Shown in pieces: positions 1-10,000 of a stretch of DNA of 26,700 nt. How positions within the stretch are numbered: position 1 is the first letter of the stretch; each line of letters begins with the position of its first letter. The notes beneath the pieces were generated by a model. It did no database searches. It saw only the letters and a list, made by a program, of their open reading frames with translations, and was not told the origin of the DNA. The DNA is from Brevipalpus yothersi (Eukaryota > Arthropoda > Arachnida > Trombidiformes > Tenuipalpidae). The stretch covers positions 3,335 to 30,034 of the forward strand of contig QZCP01000527.1 in the NCBI GenBank assembly GCA_003956705.1, in the 5' to 3' direction. A program made the translations under genes and the position numbers.

Positions 1-1007
1 GTCCACTCGGTTGGTGTAAAATGTTGTATATATATTTCGAGGTTATCCTCTCCATATGTTTCTTTGGCTTTCTCTTCAGAGAATCCACAGCACGAGTACT
101 CAAGAGGCGTGAATATTGTGGTCGGTACAAACGAGTAATCACATTGGGTATCACTTTGTCCAGCAAGTCGACGAGCTAAGGCCAAGCCGGCCTTAATTGC
201 TACAGGAGTGAGTTCTGGTTTACCCTGAACAATATCACCAACAGCATATACATTGGACACATTAGTCTGTTCATTGATGGTAGGAATTTTACCATTTTCA
301 TCAACTTTCACACCAATTTGATCCAATCCTATTTTATCAGTACATGGAGTTCGACCGATAGCAAATAATACAGTATTGTAATCATCTTGAATGACAGTAC
401 CATCGCCCATTTTTGCTTTAACTAATAGTCTACTCGGCTCTCCTTCTTTGATTAGCTCAACAGACAAAGGCACACATGGTCGCAAAAATTTAACACCAAC
501 TTCTTCAGCCATATAATCACCAACTTTTTCGGCCATTTCTTGATCAAAGCCTCTCAACAATATTGATCGAACCATTACAGTAACATCTAGCCCAATTTCT
601 CGTAAGAAACCGGCACACTCAAGTGCAACATAAGAAGCTCCAATAACTAAAGTTTTGCCAGGACAATATGGTAAACTGAAAAGATCATCACTGGTGATAC
701 CATGCTCTTTTGCACCAGGAATATCAGGATATTTTGGACGTTCACCGGTTGCAATGAGAAAGTTTTTTGATGTCAAAAAAGACTCTTCACCATTCTTATT
801 GATAAGCTGGAGAGAGAGAGAGAGAGAGAAGGTACACGATGGTGATCGTAACGATGAAGGTAACGAGAATAGAATAGGGTTGAAGTGAGGAAAGAGAAGA
901 AAAGATAAGGAAAGAAAAGAAAAGAGAGAAAAGAGAAGAATTGAGTTCAAGATTCATAACTCAGGTTAAGGTCAAAGTAATGACAATAGTTGGCATTAAT
1001 AGAAAGA

Positions 1008-1045
<38 letters not shown>

Positions 1046-2025
1046 AACTAATCTCGTGCAAAATATTTAAATGATCCAACTTACCTTGATCTTATGCTTG
1101 TCAACGAAAGATCCATAAGCATTGATATACTTTACGTTGGTATTTCGTAGAGCAACTCGGTAAGTAAAATTGGAACCTTTGATAACATTTTGAACATCTT
1201 CACGCATTCGATTCCAATGATGATTAACGGCTGTAAAAATTATGTATATTAATGGTTAATGAAATTTTTTCACATCTACAATAGTTCAAGTTTGAGTAAC
1301 TTTTGTCCACCAATAATAACAATAAAATTTGATGGAGAGCTGCGTTGTTCCAAGTGAATGACGATAATAATAATCATGATAATGATGGTAATAATATTAA
1401 GTGAAACTTACTTTTTGTTCTCTCTAGTTGTTGCCCACTTGCTGTTTCCCAGCCATACAAGTAGGAATCTTTAATTGATTCTCCAATTAAGCCTGCTTGG
1501 TGCATCAATTTTTTGGGAATACATCCAACATTGACACAAGTACCACCAAGACCCCAGGCGGTACCCAAAGGTGTAGGCACAACATAGTCTAGAAGAGCAA
1601 CTCTTTGACCAAGACTGGCAGCTTCCTAAGATGATGAGAAAAAAAAGATGAGACAAAGGTGTGTAAGAGAAGAGAAGAGAGAGAGAAAGTGTACAACAAG
1701 TAACAATTGACAATTGACATATGCATTGCATAAGGACGAATCAATGTCAGCTTGGCCAATGATCATCATGATGAGGTGAGGAAAATTTTAACAAAATGAT
1801 GATTATGGACGAGCTTGACGAGGTGGAAAAAAGATGAAAAAAAAACATACACACACACACATACAAATGCATACATATACACATACATACCTTGGAAGCC
1901 GCTAGACCACCAGATCCACCACCAATAACCACAAGATCATAGTCAAAAGAGATTGGAGCCATTGTTGTACAAGTGACACTAGATGCTGAACGAATCAACC
2001 TAATAACACTCTGCCGAGTGATCAT
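1..2025 (-). CDS. TrxR: Thioredoxin reductase, high-Mr type, 3' end outside window
   Basis: NADPH- and FAD-dependent pyridine nucleotide-disulfide oxidoreductase that reduces thioredoxin. Exons on the minus strand are 2025-1891, 1625-1412, 1230-1085 and 806 to beyond 1; all junctions are GT-AG and in phase. About 433 residues are visible. They include the FAD motif GGGSGG (near residue 36), the redox-active CVNVGC (Cys75 and Cys80), the NADPH-binding segment VIGASYVALECAGFL and the second FAD motif NVYAVGDI. Family members are near 490-500 residues, so the dimer-interface His-Glu pair and the C-terminal redox tetrapeptide (Cys or Sec form) lie left of the window. The start at 2025 gives a 21-residue basic, hydroxylated leader (MITRQSVIRLIRSASS...) before a second Met at 1962-1960, typical of dual mitochondrial/cytosolic products. 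The conserved Rossmann fold starts right after Met22, so either start gives an intact enzyme. Glutathione reductase is excluded by the long-form motifs and spacing. Confidence 0.95.
807..1084 (-). repeat. TrxR intron 3 with two GA/CT microsatellites
   Basis: The 278-bp intron holds a GA run at about 810-829, a longer one at about 1010-1043, and a purine-rich stretch between them (about 880-945). On the coding (minus) strand the first run is CT-rich and lies directly against the acceptor AG at 807-808, so it serves as the polypyrimidine tract. Confidence 0.85.
1846..1890. repeat. (AC)n/(ATAC)n simple repeat in TrxR intron 1
   Basis: Alternating AC and ATAC units lie directly downstream of the exon 1 donor on the minus strand, and the donor GT belongs to the repeat. 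Repeat length changes would fall next to the splice site. Confidence 0.8.
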
Positions 2026-3296
2026 CAAATGATCGCCAAGAAATGACCTCTTCCTAGCAAATCATAACCAGATCACAAACGATCACCGATCTATCTTCCC
2101 ATTCAGATTCCCCCACTTTAAATGGGAGGAGCTTATTTACACATATCAACAGGGATACATAAGCGACACCTACAAGTGGCCTCACACAGTATCTGTCTGT
2201 GCGTGTTTCCAACNTTTATGACTTTTTCGGACTTTTAGAACTTTTCGACTTTTTTCTGGGTTCGTGCTTAGGGTTCAGGGGCTTTGGGCTCTAGACTTCT
2301 ATGTTTAAGTTCTTGGGAATCAGGCTGTGGTGCATACGGCTCTGGTAGTAATTTGGTTAGTGTCAAATTGGCGAGCGTGATTCTATTTTTTCAACTTTCT
2401 CAATTTTCGATTGTAGCTGTGGGATCAGGTCGTAAAATTTTTCATCACTCACTTACCTGTGTTGAGGAGGAGATAAAAATGGTAAACTTCGTGGACATTC
2501 CAGTGATAAAATTTCTTTCCAATCGAACATGATCCTTGTTGATGATGATCGTGATTGTGATTCAATTCCAATTGTAAACTTGATCACAAGTGTGTACTTT
2601 CGTTTGTGGATTGAAGAAACTTGAAGAAACTTCTTGTTCGTTGTCCAGTCCTTTACTCTGGTTTTAGATGAGTTGTTTTTGTTTGTTTCACTTTGAATGA
2701 AAATTTTTTGAAATTACAATTATTTGGGTGAACTTTGTTCGTTTGAGCTTTTCGTCTCCTAGTGAGAGTTTTCTAATATCACCTTCACCTTTACTCACAG
2801 CTAGTTTTCTGGATAATATTTTCGGCGAGTATAATTTGTTAAAGATCATTTTGATAGAACAGTACATTAATGTTGAAATGAGCCTTTTTTCTCCAGCCCA
2901 TTATAACCAGGATTGGAATTAAATATTGATCGTTAAAAAAGCACGATATCGCATAGTTCGCTATAGAAGAGAAAAAAAATATACATCCACTCAAAAACTC
3001 AAAATCGATTGGAAAGTTTAAAATTAGTTCTTTTAATGTGTTTCTTTGTCAGTGTAAGCTTATGAGACACTATATATGTCAATGAAAATTCATTAGTAGG
3101 AACAATAATCGAATATGCACATGTAAATTTTCCAATAACAAGTGAACTCTTGAGTTGATAAATCTTTTGAGCAACAATTCGCCTACTCGATGGTGATCGA
3201 CAAATCATTTAAGCTAGGGTCAAAATGTGATCAGGTTAGAAAATCGAGCGCAAAAGTTTAAATGAATCGGAATCTTGATTCGTTCTAAGTCAAGCG
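2026..3296. other. Noncoding interval upstream of TrxR; one ambiguous base
   Basis: No gene is supported here. The open frames are short, begin at non-ATG codons or have no splice signals or recognisable motif. The first ~200 bp should hold the TrxR promoter and 5' UTR (minus strand); a near-palindromic CCCACTTTAAATGGG lies near 2111-2126, but I see no TATA box. Position 2214 is an N, the only ambiguous base in the window, in the presumed promoter. Confidence 0.6.
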
Positions 3297-3861
3297 TCAT
3301 TTAACCCTCTTGTCATCCACTTGTATCAAATTCTCCCCATGGGAAATTGATTGGTGTCCACCTTCCAGAGTTTTTTCTAATGATGGTCTTGTCGTAGTTT
3401 TATATGGTCTATTTGCAGGTCTCAAAGCACTAACAACATTTCTTATTGCTCCTCGTGGGTTAGAGATGAAGGCTGCACTCGCACCTTCAGCATTCTCGTA
3501 GAAGTTTCTTGCTGCACTCGAAAATTGATTCAATCGTCGTCGAATGGATTCCATTGCTCTTGGTGGCTTACTACTATTTGTGGCAGTGTTTCGTCGATTT
3601 ATGGAAAAGATCCTTTTTCTGGTAGAATCACAAGGAGTTTCTCTCAGGTGAGTTTCTGTGGTAGTGACTTCTTGATTTCCAGTAGAAATTTCAGTGTCAT
3701 TATCGGATAGCACCATCACACCTAAGACATTTCAAAATTAAACATCTAAAAGTTTTCAAATTATCATGAGCTATACTGAATGGGAGTATTTTGAGCTACT
3801 TACGATCAAAGATGCAAACAAAAAATGTAAAGAATAGTAGAGTTTTCATTTTGGTCATCAT
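3297..3861 (-). CDS. Putative secreted protein, 160 aa, unknown family
   Basis: Two exons, 3861-3804 and 3721-3297, are separated by an 82-bp GT-AG intron; the phase is kept (C|GT encodes Arg) and the total is 160 codons plus TGA. The N-terminus is MMTKMKTLLFFTFFVCIFD, a classical signal peptide, so the product should enter the secretory pathway. The rest has no hydrophobic segment. It is hydrophilic, rich in Ser, Thr, Arg and Asn, with basic patches (STRKR near residue 52, RRRLNQF near 79) and only one Cys, so it is not a disulfide-knotted toxin or hormone. It also has an Ala-rich middle (AARNFYENAEGASAAF). I recognise no domain. A TATA box lies at a fitting distance upstream. It could be a lineage-specific secreted or cuticular/salivary protein; the function is unknown. 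Confidence 0.7.
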
Positions 3862-3940
3862 GTTCCAACAATATTGAACACAAAACCTCCCATCGTTGCA
3901 CGAAAGCTGTCAGGAGCTCGAAAACGGGTCGAAACATCAC

Positions 3941-3947
3941 CTTTATA
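3941..3947 (-). promoter_or_regulatory. TATA box of the secreted-protein gene
   Basis: TATAAAG reads on the minus strand 80 bp upstream of the ATG at 3861. That would place the transcription start near 3910-3917 and leave a 5' UTR of about 50 nt. Other genes here show no clear TATA box, which fits a tissue-specific secreted product, but that is inference. Confidence 0.45.
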
Positions 3948-5289
3948 TTGAAATTCATATGGCACTGATTTTGTGATTACAATTGATAATTATTTAATAG
4001 CCTCACATAAAGTTAAAATGTGTCAGCTCGATGGAAAGTGAAACTGGGAAATTCGCAGGGGAGTTGATTTCCCGCCGTGACCTTAATTTTTCCAATCTTC
4101 GATGATTTGACAGAATGACTTCGTCAACTGATAATTATTGTAACTTTTCTTCAAACTCTAGGGATGTGGAACAATATAGACTTTGATAAACTATTGATTT
4201 TCAGGTTTCCACTGGAAGTATCAGGTTGAATTTAATCATTCCTTCAGAAGAGCTCATCATCACCAAAAAAACCGAAAACAATTTTTCTTGATTTACATTC
4301 CAAAGATCATCGGATGAATGTGAAAACTGTTTCTTACTCTTTTGCATTGCAATGAAATGCAAATTGCCGAATGCTCAGTTAAATTTTCTTGAATGATTGT
4401 AATTCCAATGTAAAACTGTATTTTCTCAGTCTATGATCAGTGATCGGCCACTTATAGGAGTATTTAAAAATATATTCGCCTCATATACCTCTTAACTGGA
4501 CTTCGATGCATGGGATGAGGAATTCCAATGAAAACTTTCATAGAAATTCTCCTACAGCACAAGGTTAGGAGCTAAAAAAATTACAAACTTTTTCATAAGC
4601 ACAGAACATGGAATTTATGGTGTTATTTAACTATTCATTCGAATATTCGCATCGAGAAAAACTCATCAGGAATTGACATCTGAAGTATCCATTTATCCAT
4701 TTATCCTAATAGGCTCATTGAGAGGATAGAATTTTTTTATAAAAAAAGATGATTCAGATAATTTGAAATTGGACATTTTCCAAAGTTACACATTCCATTC
4801 CCTTTGATTTGATACTTAATGTCTTGCATCAATAATTTCTTCTTCTTCATTCTCAGCAGTATTGGGGGTAACTTGGGCACTTCTTCCGAGAAAGTATCTT
4901 CCTATGCGAAACTTGATAGATTTCGAAAAATTCCCACTCATTCTCTCACAACTATCGATATCAATAGATCATGAGAAAGATTAAAGTCATAATTATGCAT
5001 TCAAAAGTTTTTCTTCACAAACTTTACTCTTACACTCAAGTCAAGATTTGCGCTTCAATTCGATAGTAAATGCATTGCCGCTAGGGTTTCATATGTGTTG
5101 CGTCAGCTGAATGGAAATTTTTCTCTTGATGAGTCTTCGATAATTAATCATAAATAACTTCATCATCATGCTTTCCCATATAAATTCAAACTTTGACCCA
5201 AGCTTACGTTGACACTTGATATTGTAACAATTTCGGTTTCGATAATTTACGACCGTCATCATTACACTTGCAATCGGCACTTTCTAGTG
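3948..5289. other. Intergenic interval, no firm gene
   Basis: This AT-rich stretch lies between the secreted-protein promoter (minus) and the VIPAS39 start (plus). The genes are divergent, so both promoters should be in it. The only coding-like segment is the small minus-strand ORF at 4816-4941, listed separately. A 63-codon minus-strand frame at 5089-5280 has an ATG but repetitive, unfamiliar content, and I do not call it. Confidence 0.5.
4816..4941 (-). CDS. Candidate small ORF, 41 aa, uncertain
   Basis: An ATG at 4941 opens a 41-codon frame ending in TAA. The product starts MSGNFSKSIKFRIGRYFLGR and ends with an acidic NEEEEIIDARH tail. The frame stays open 9 codons upstream of the ATG, so it could also be a last exon. 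Basic residues follow Gly twice (IGR and LGR), as in amidated-peptide precursors, but no signal peptide is visible. The opposite strand is also open here and carries a good pyrimidine tract plus AG near 4837-4856, so the strand itself is uncertain. Confidence 0.2.
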   Translation of the reverse strand: MSGNFSKSIKFRIGRYFLGRSAQVTPNTAENEEEEIIDARH

Positions 5290-6734
5290 ATGACTTCTGA
5301 CCAATCTCGGTGAGTATTCCACAAGTAATTTCATCATGCACAATTGCTCAAATCGTTCTTAACTCGCTAGACAGGACTCTCTTCAGTCCGATGGTTTTTG
5401 GGAGTACTCTAAGCCGATATCCTTCAATTTTGATGACGATTGGGTAAGCTCTGAAGAGTAACTGTGTTTTCAATAATTTACTGACACAATTTCCGATCAG
5501 GGTACAGGAATTCTCCCGGAAATTGGAAAATCAACATCGGAAAGTGTCATAGAAGCTCCAATCGGAATTCTATCAACAGAATCTTCTAGAGGTAAGTTAG
5601 GTAAGTAAATTGATGATCAATATTAACTATAAAATTCTGTCTCTTCCTCTCTTCACGAATACAGTTGTTGACTCTCTGAATCTGATCAGCTCAGAGGAAG
5701 CCGAAAATCGAGTTGCTTCTTACCACAAGTATTTCTCTGAACCACGATCTCATTTACCCTCATCTTTTCCACGGACATCTACTCTGATCAAAAGATTAAT
5801 TGCCGGTGAGGAGGTGGACATTTGTCATCTCAAGTCAAGAAAAGAAAAAGTTGCTCTGTTAGATGCTGTAATCGAGAGCTGTGAGGGAAATGCAATCACA
5901 ACAGTACTAATTTTTATGGAAAAAACACTTTGCAGCAAAATATTTGTTAATGAGATTATGACTCGACCTGTTGCTATTGATCACTACATTGACTACCTCA
6001 AACAAACCAATAGACAACGAGAGTTGACAGATTTTTTGATAATGTTGGGACGTAATGAAGATGCTGCCATTTTCAATTATTGCAACGCAATCAAAGCGGA
6101 ACATATGGAAACAAAGATCAAGAATCTCAAGCATTGTTTGAACAATTTTTTCAAAGATTTACAAGATGATATAAATCTTCCATCAATAATCGAACAAATC
6201 AATCTATATGAACGTCAACTTCCAATTGAGGCTGCTGATTCAAAAGATGCTGCAATAATTGAGAATCCTATTCCTCTACCCTTCTCATTCATTGGTTCAT
6301 CTGTGATATCTACCCTATTTTATTGTGTTCTATACCACTATCAATTGAGTGAAAATAATTTCGCTAGTCCAAAAGCTATTCGTAAAGCACATAATATATC
6401 TGAAAGACAATACTATTGGACAGCTCTTAAAGCATTGGCTAAAGCTAAAAGATGGACAGATATTGATCAATTATTTCAATATCAGGTAAGTTTGTATCTA
6501 CAAAAATTTTACAAAATAACTTCATCGCCCCGAATTATCTCGAAATCTTTTCTCTCCATTTTCTTGCAGACTTTTTTTGGAAATAAAAAAGTTAAACAAA
6601 TAATACCTTTCGATCAAGTCATTAAAATTTTGGCCAAAGAAGGAGCTCCACTAGAAGTTTTAACAAGTTATTTACGCTTGATTAGCAATGAAGATACACG
6701 AATGAAATTATCTCAAGATTTAAAAATAAAATAA
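5290..6734 (+). CDS. VIPAS39: VIPAS39 / SPE-39 (VPS33B-interacting, Vps16B-like)
   Basis: Subunit that pairs with VPS33B in the CHEVI complex, acting in endosome-lysosome and lysosome-related organelle trafficking. Exons are 5290-5309, 5371-5443, 5501-5591, 5665-6485 and 6570-6734; all junctions keep phase and total 389 codons plus TAA. The short N-terminal exons give an acidic region (DGFWEYSKPISFNFDDDW). The main exon carries the family-typical run KEKVALLDAVIESCEGNAITTVLIFMEKTL and the Vps16 C-terminal-like segment ISTLFYCVLYHYQLSENNF, then RQYYWTALKALAKAKRW. The last exon has KILAKEGAPLEVL, matching the human HKNNAPVQIL region. The human protein is about 493 residues; part of the difference is a shorter N-terminal region. 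The protein stops right after the family's DTKLNLA-like segment, so about 45 C-terminal residues are missing (see the segment at 6826-6942). An AATAAA at 6725-6730 overlaps the last codons. Confidence 0.88.
6486..6569 (+). other. Stop-free 84-bp intron inside VIPAS39
   Basis: GTAAGT at 6486 and a pyrimidine tract ending TTGCAG at 6569 bound a segment with no in-frame stop and a length of 28 codons. Splicing joins LFQYQ to TFFGNKKVK, as in the family (ALFTTKNWLGYTKK in human). Retention would add 28 residues without a frameshift. Confidence 0.8.
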
Positions 6735-6802
6735 TATATCTTAACTCTTTCATTCTACCCTCTTATTTCATGCGATTTTTATGAAATAATCTTCTCAAAA
6801 AT

Positions 6803-6828
6803 CAATCAATTACAATTGTAATTGATTG
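6803..6828. repeat. Perfect 26-bp palindrome downstream of VIPAS39
   Basis: The sequence equals its own reverse complement over 26 bases, built as CAATCAATTACAA and its mirror. It sits 69 bp after the VIPAS39 stop and about 230 bp before the SRRM2-type start. It could form a hairpin in RNA or a cruciform, or bind a homodimer; no function is known. Confidence 0.9.
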
Positions 6829-6942
6829 CAATCAATTCTGTGGAAACAGTCTCTTATTCAAATTTACCGGACTTTTTTGGCTGCTCAACGCATTTTATTT
6901 GATGAAGCCGAGAAACTTGAAAAGTCAACAGTTGAGGCTTGA
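6826..6942 (+). pseudogene. Coding-like segment, possible detached VIPAS39 C-terminus
   Basis: A 38-codon open frame without its own ATG reads LQSILWKQSLIQIYRTFLAA, continues QRILFDEAEKLEKSTVEA and ends in TGA. It starts about 90 bp after the VIPAS39 stop, in another frame. Its IQIYR...QRIL resembles the IDTYR...QQLL of the human VIPAS39 C-terminus, and its length fits the missing part. No GT or GC donor is visible between the last VIPAS39 exon and this segment. It may be an exon joined by an unusual splice, a frameshift relic or a sequence error; the resemblance is short. Confidence 0.35.
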
Positions 6943-7060
6943 GTTGATGTTGTTCACCATTTGATTGTGAGTGATTTTATATCGTGATTATTGTAACAAC
7001 ATTACAGTTGGGACATTTGATTTTTGTTAGTAAACGGTGGTGATTGTGGTGGTGGTCACC

Positions 7061-10000
7061 ATGTACAATGGTATAGGTCTACAAACTCCAAGAGGGAGTG
7101 GTACGAATGGTTATGTTTCGCGCAATCTATCAGCCGTACGTAAACAGAAGCCTAAAATTGATTATCAATCAGAGGAGAGTATCAAGCGCCTTGATGATAT
7201 ACTTAACCGTCCACCGAATCAAGAGATTCTTGATCATGAACGTAAAAGGAAGATTGAAGTTAAATGTCTCGAGATGAGAGATCTTATGGAAGAGCAAGGG
7301 TAAGTTACTATGCCAACTCTTAGGAGGTATCAGGCTCTTATTGAGTAACAAAAATTGCAGCTAAACCAACAGTTAACACTCTTTCATTCTTCATGTTCTC
7401 CACTACAGTTATGATGATGAAGAGATTGAAGCCAAAATTGCATCTTATCGGGAAGCTTTACAAGTCAAATCACATGATGCTCTCAAGAAGCGGGAAGAAT
7501 TTCTTTCCGAAGGTAGACAGAGGTGAGTAATTGAATGTTTTCTGTATTCACTCTTATCTATTTCAATGTGCATTGAAATGCCTTGATGATGTGAAAAATG
7601 CTTATCTATGGACTAGGCATCCCATGTATGACAAGCTGTCAGCTCATTACAGAATGAGAAGCAGAAGTTCGAAAATCGTGATTCTTGAGGGAAATTTATT
7701 ATTGACAAATTCACGCTATCTCGCAGCCTCCAATGAATTGGTTGTCTTGACTACCAGAAGGAACGGATGAGAATGAGGATGAGGATGGAGAGTTAGTGCT
7801 TAAAGATGGAGGGAAGAAGAAAAGGAGGAGAGGGAGAGAAAATGATCCTGGACCTCTCGAGAAATCGATCGAATTTGTGCGAGTTTGATATCAAAACTGT
7901 TTTCAATTCAGTAGCTTTCATGCTCTCATCTTCTTAGGGTTTTTCCTTGATTTCTTTAACATTTTTAGATATGACTTCATTTTTTTTGTCTCATTATGTT
8001 CCCCATGTTTAATCAGTTTCTAACGCTATTTCGTCACAATTATTTTATTTGAATTGTGCTTCATCAATCGAATTGTTCCATGACTATCTGAATAGGATTG
8101 GTCTCACTAGTTTCAGTTTCCAATGTGTTTTCATTATCTTCTCAGTTATCTAACAAGTTTTTTTACCTATCATCATTCATTAGCAAATGAATGAATATTC
8201 TCCATCATAAAATAATCAACACAGCAAAGTTATCAAATCTCCAATTGACTCCATGTAACCGATAAAAGGAGGAACTCTATTTCCCCAAGGGCTTTCAAAC
8301 CACTAGTCTTCCAACAATCTTGTTTTAAAATGTAGAATATACTCATACACTATCAACATATACATATATATTTATTGGTGCCTTGAAGTTCAAGCCATAT
8401 CTTACAAAAGTCTTTCAACAAGCAATTCGACAAATCCAAGTCTTCCATTTTCATGATCAACTATTATAGTCTTTGAATGTCTTTCATATCTTAGCTAGTT
8501 TGTGAGAAATTAAGTTACTTAGTTGAAGCTCTGCACATCTCGTATGTCATCATGTCTTCTGTACCTGAAGTAGAAAAGCTTTGGAAAGATTCTATCAAGT
8601 CTCTTCTCATAGCAACAATGGCAACCCAATCAAATGTTTCTCCAAGCAAAAATGAGGAGAAAGAAACCGAATCTACCTCAATTTCGACATCGCTCAGTCA
8701 GAGTGTACATTCTACAAGTATTGAGAATGCTATATCTCTCCGAGGCTCATTCAGTGAAGCCTCTAATGATCCGAGTGTGTTGAAAATGATAGATATGACC
8801 GCAAGTCTTTTAACAAACATAATCTCAAACTTTTCATCTCCTGTGAATCTGAATAATTTCAATCAACCTCTCAAGAAGAAGCGAAGGCGCAGAAGAAAAA
8901 GATATACTCTCGCCCAAAAACAGCGATTCCTTGAACAAAGCTCTTTCTGGAATTCATCAACGAACACTCCCGATGGTCCAGTGCGATTGAGAAGCGTAGT
9001 TAGGTGAGCTTCTCGTCATGATAAATTCAGCTGGTTTCAAATCTATTCTTATACTCATTGATTTTCACAACTCATAGATTTTTCTGATCCATTCATCTAT
9101 CTTTCATTCTTTAATCTTCAGAATAGCTGATGCAGCCATCAGAAGATAGATTTTTTACTTATTCATTCAGAGCTATTCAACTCTAGTCTCTAAGCTCTGT
9201 GATATTATCTTAAAGACTTCTGAAATTTTCAATGGCTTCTCTTTCGGCCCTTTTCATTTCACGAGTTTGCAAATGCTCGCTGGTCAGATATCAACTTGAT
9301 CTCCTCCCAGTTCCCATTTCTAGCTGACTGGCTCCAGTCATCATATCTCTGAAGGGTTCTAATGGCAGAAATATTCATTCTTCTCTGCTCAATCTCTCAA
9401 CCAGCATAACGATTTATGTGATCTCTTGTGTAACCCATGCAAAATTTTTTCTCATTTTTCTCAACTAAAATGACCTCTAGTATTATGAAAAGTCCATAGC
9501 TATTGAGATTCATGGAAAAGCAACTTTTCTCACTTCATATATCGTTTTCACGAGTCATTTATTGCTGATATCAATTTGTGATTCCTCGATCTTTCCAAAA
9601 AATTGGCTACTTTGTGAGAGATTGATCATTCATATTTCTCTTGATTTCCTTTTCAGTGTCAAAGAAACGCATCAAATGGCAGAACTCAACCAGGAACGAA
9701 ACAGTAGGATAAAAAATGCTTTTGGAATCAGCCCTTTTTTTGTCGAAGGAAGTTCATTTGATCCGAATCGCAAAGCTAAAGAAGAATTGGCCAAGAGCGA
9801 AAGCCTGAATAAAAAATATAGTATCATCGAGGAACCTCCCCTAACTCAAGAGGAGATTGCCAGAGGAGAGATAGGTCCAAAAACTGCTGAGGTTACCTCC
9901 AAAAAGATCGATAAAAGTTCCAAAAAAGATTCGAAGAAACGAAAGCGTTCTGTAAGTTAATCATTGAAATTTCTTTAGGGGAATATATCATTCAATGAAA

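Noticed and set aside
2284..2922. Plus-strand open frames with weak protein-like content upstream of TrxR
   Set aside because: They start at non-ATG codons, have no splice signals or motifs and are rich in Phe/Ser/Leu, as expected from T-rich noncoding DNA.
7531..7770. 79-codon plus frame after SRRM2-type exon 2
   Set aside because: It begins at a non-ATG codon inside intron 2 just after the donor and matches no family; exon 2 joins cleanly to 9657.
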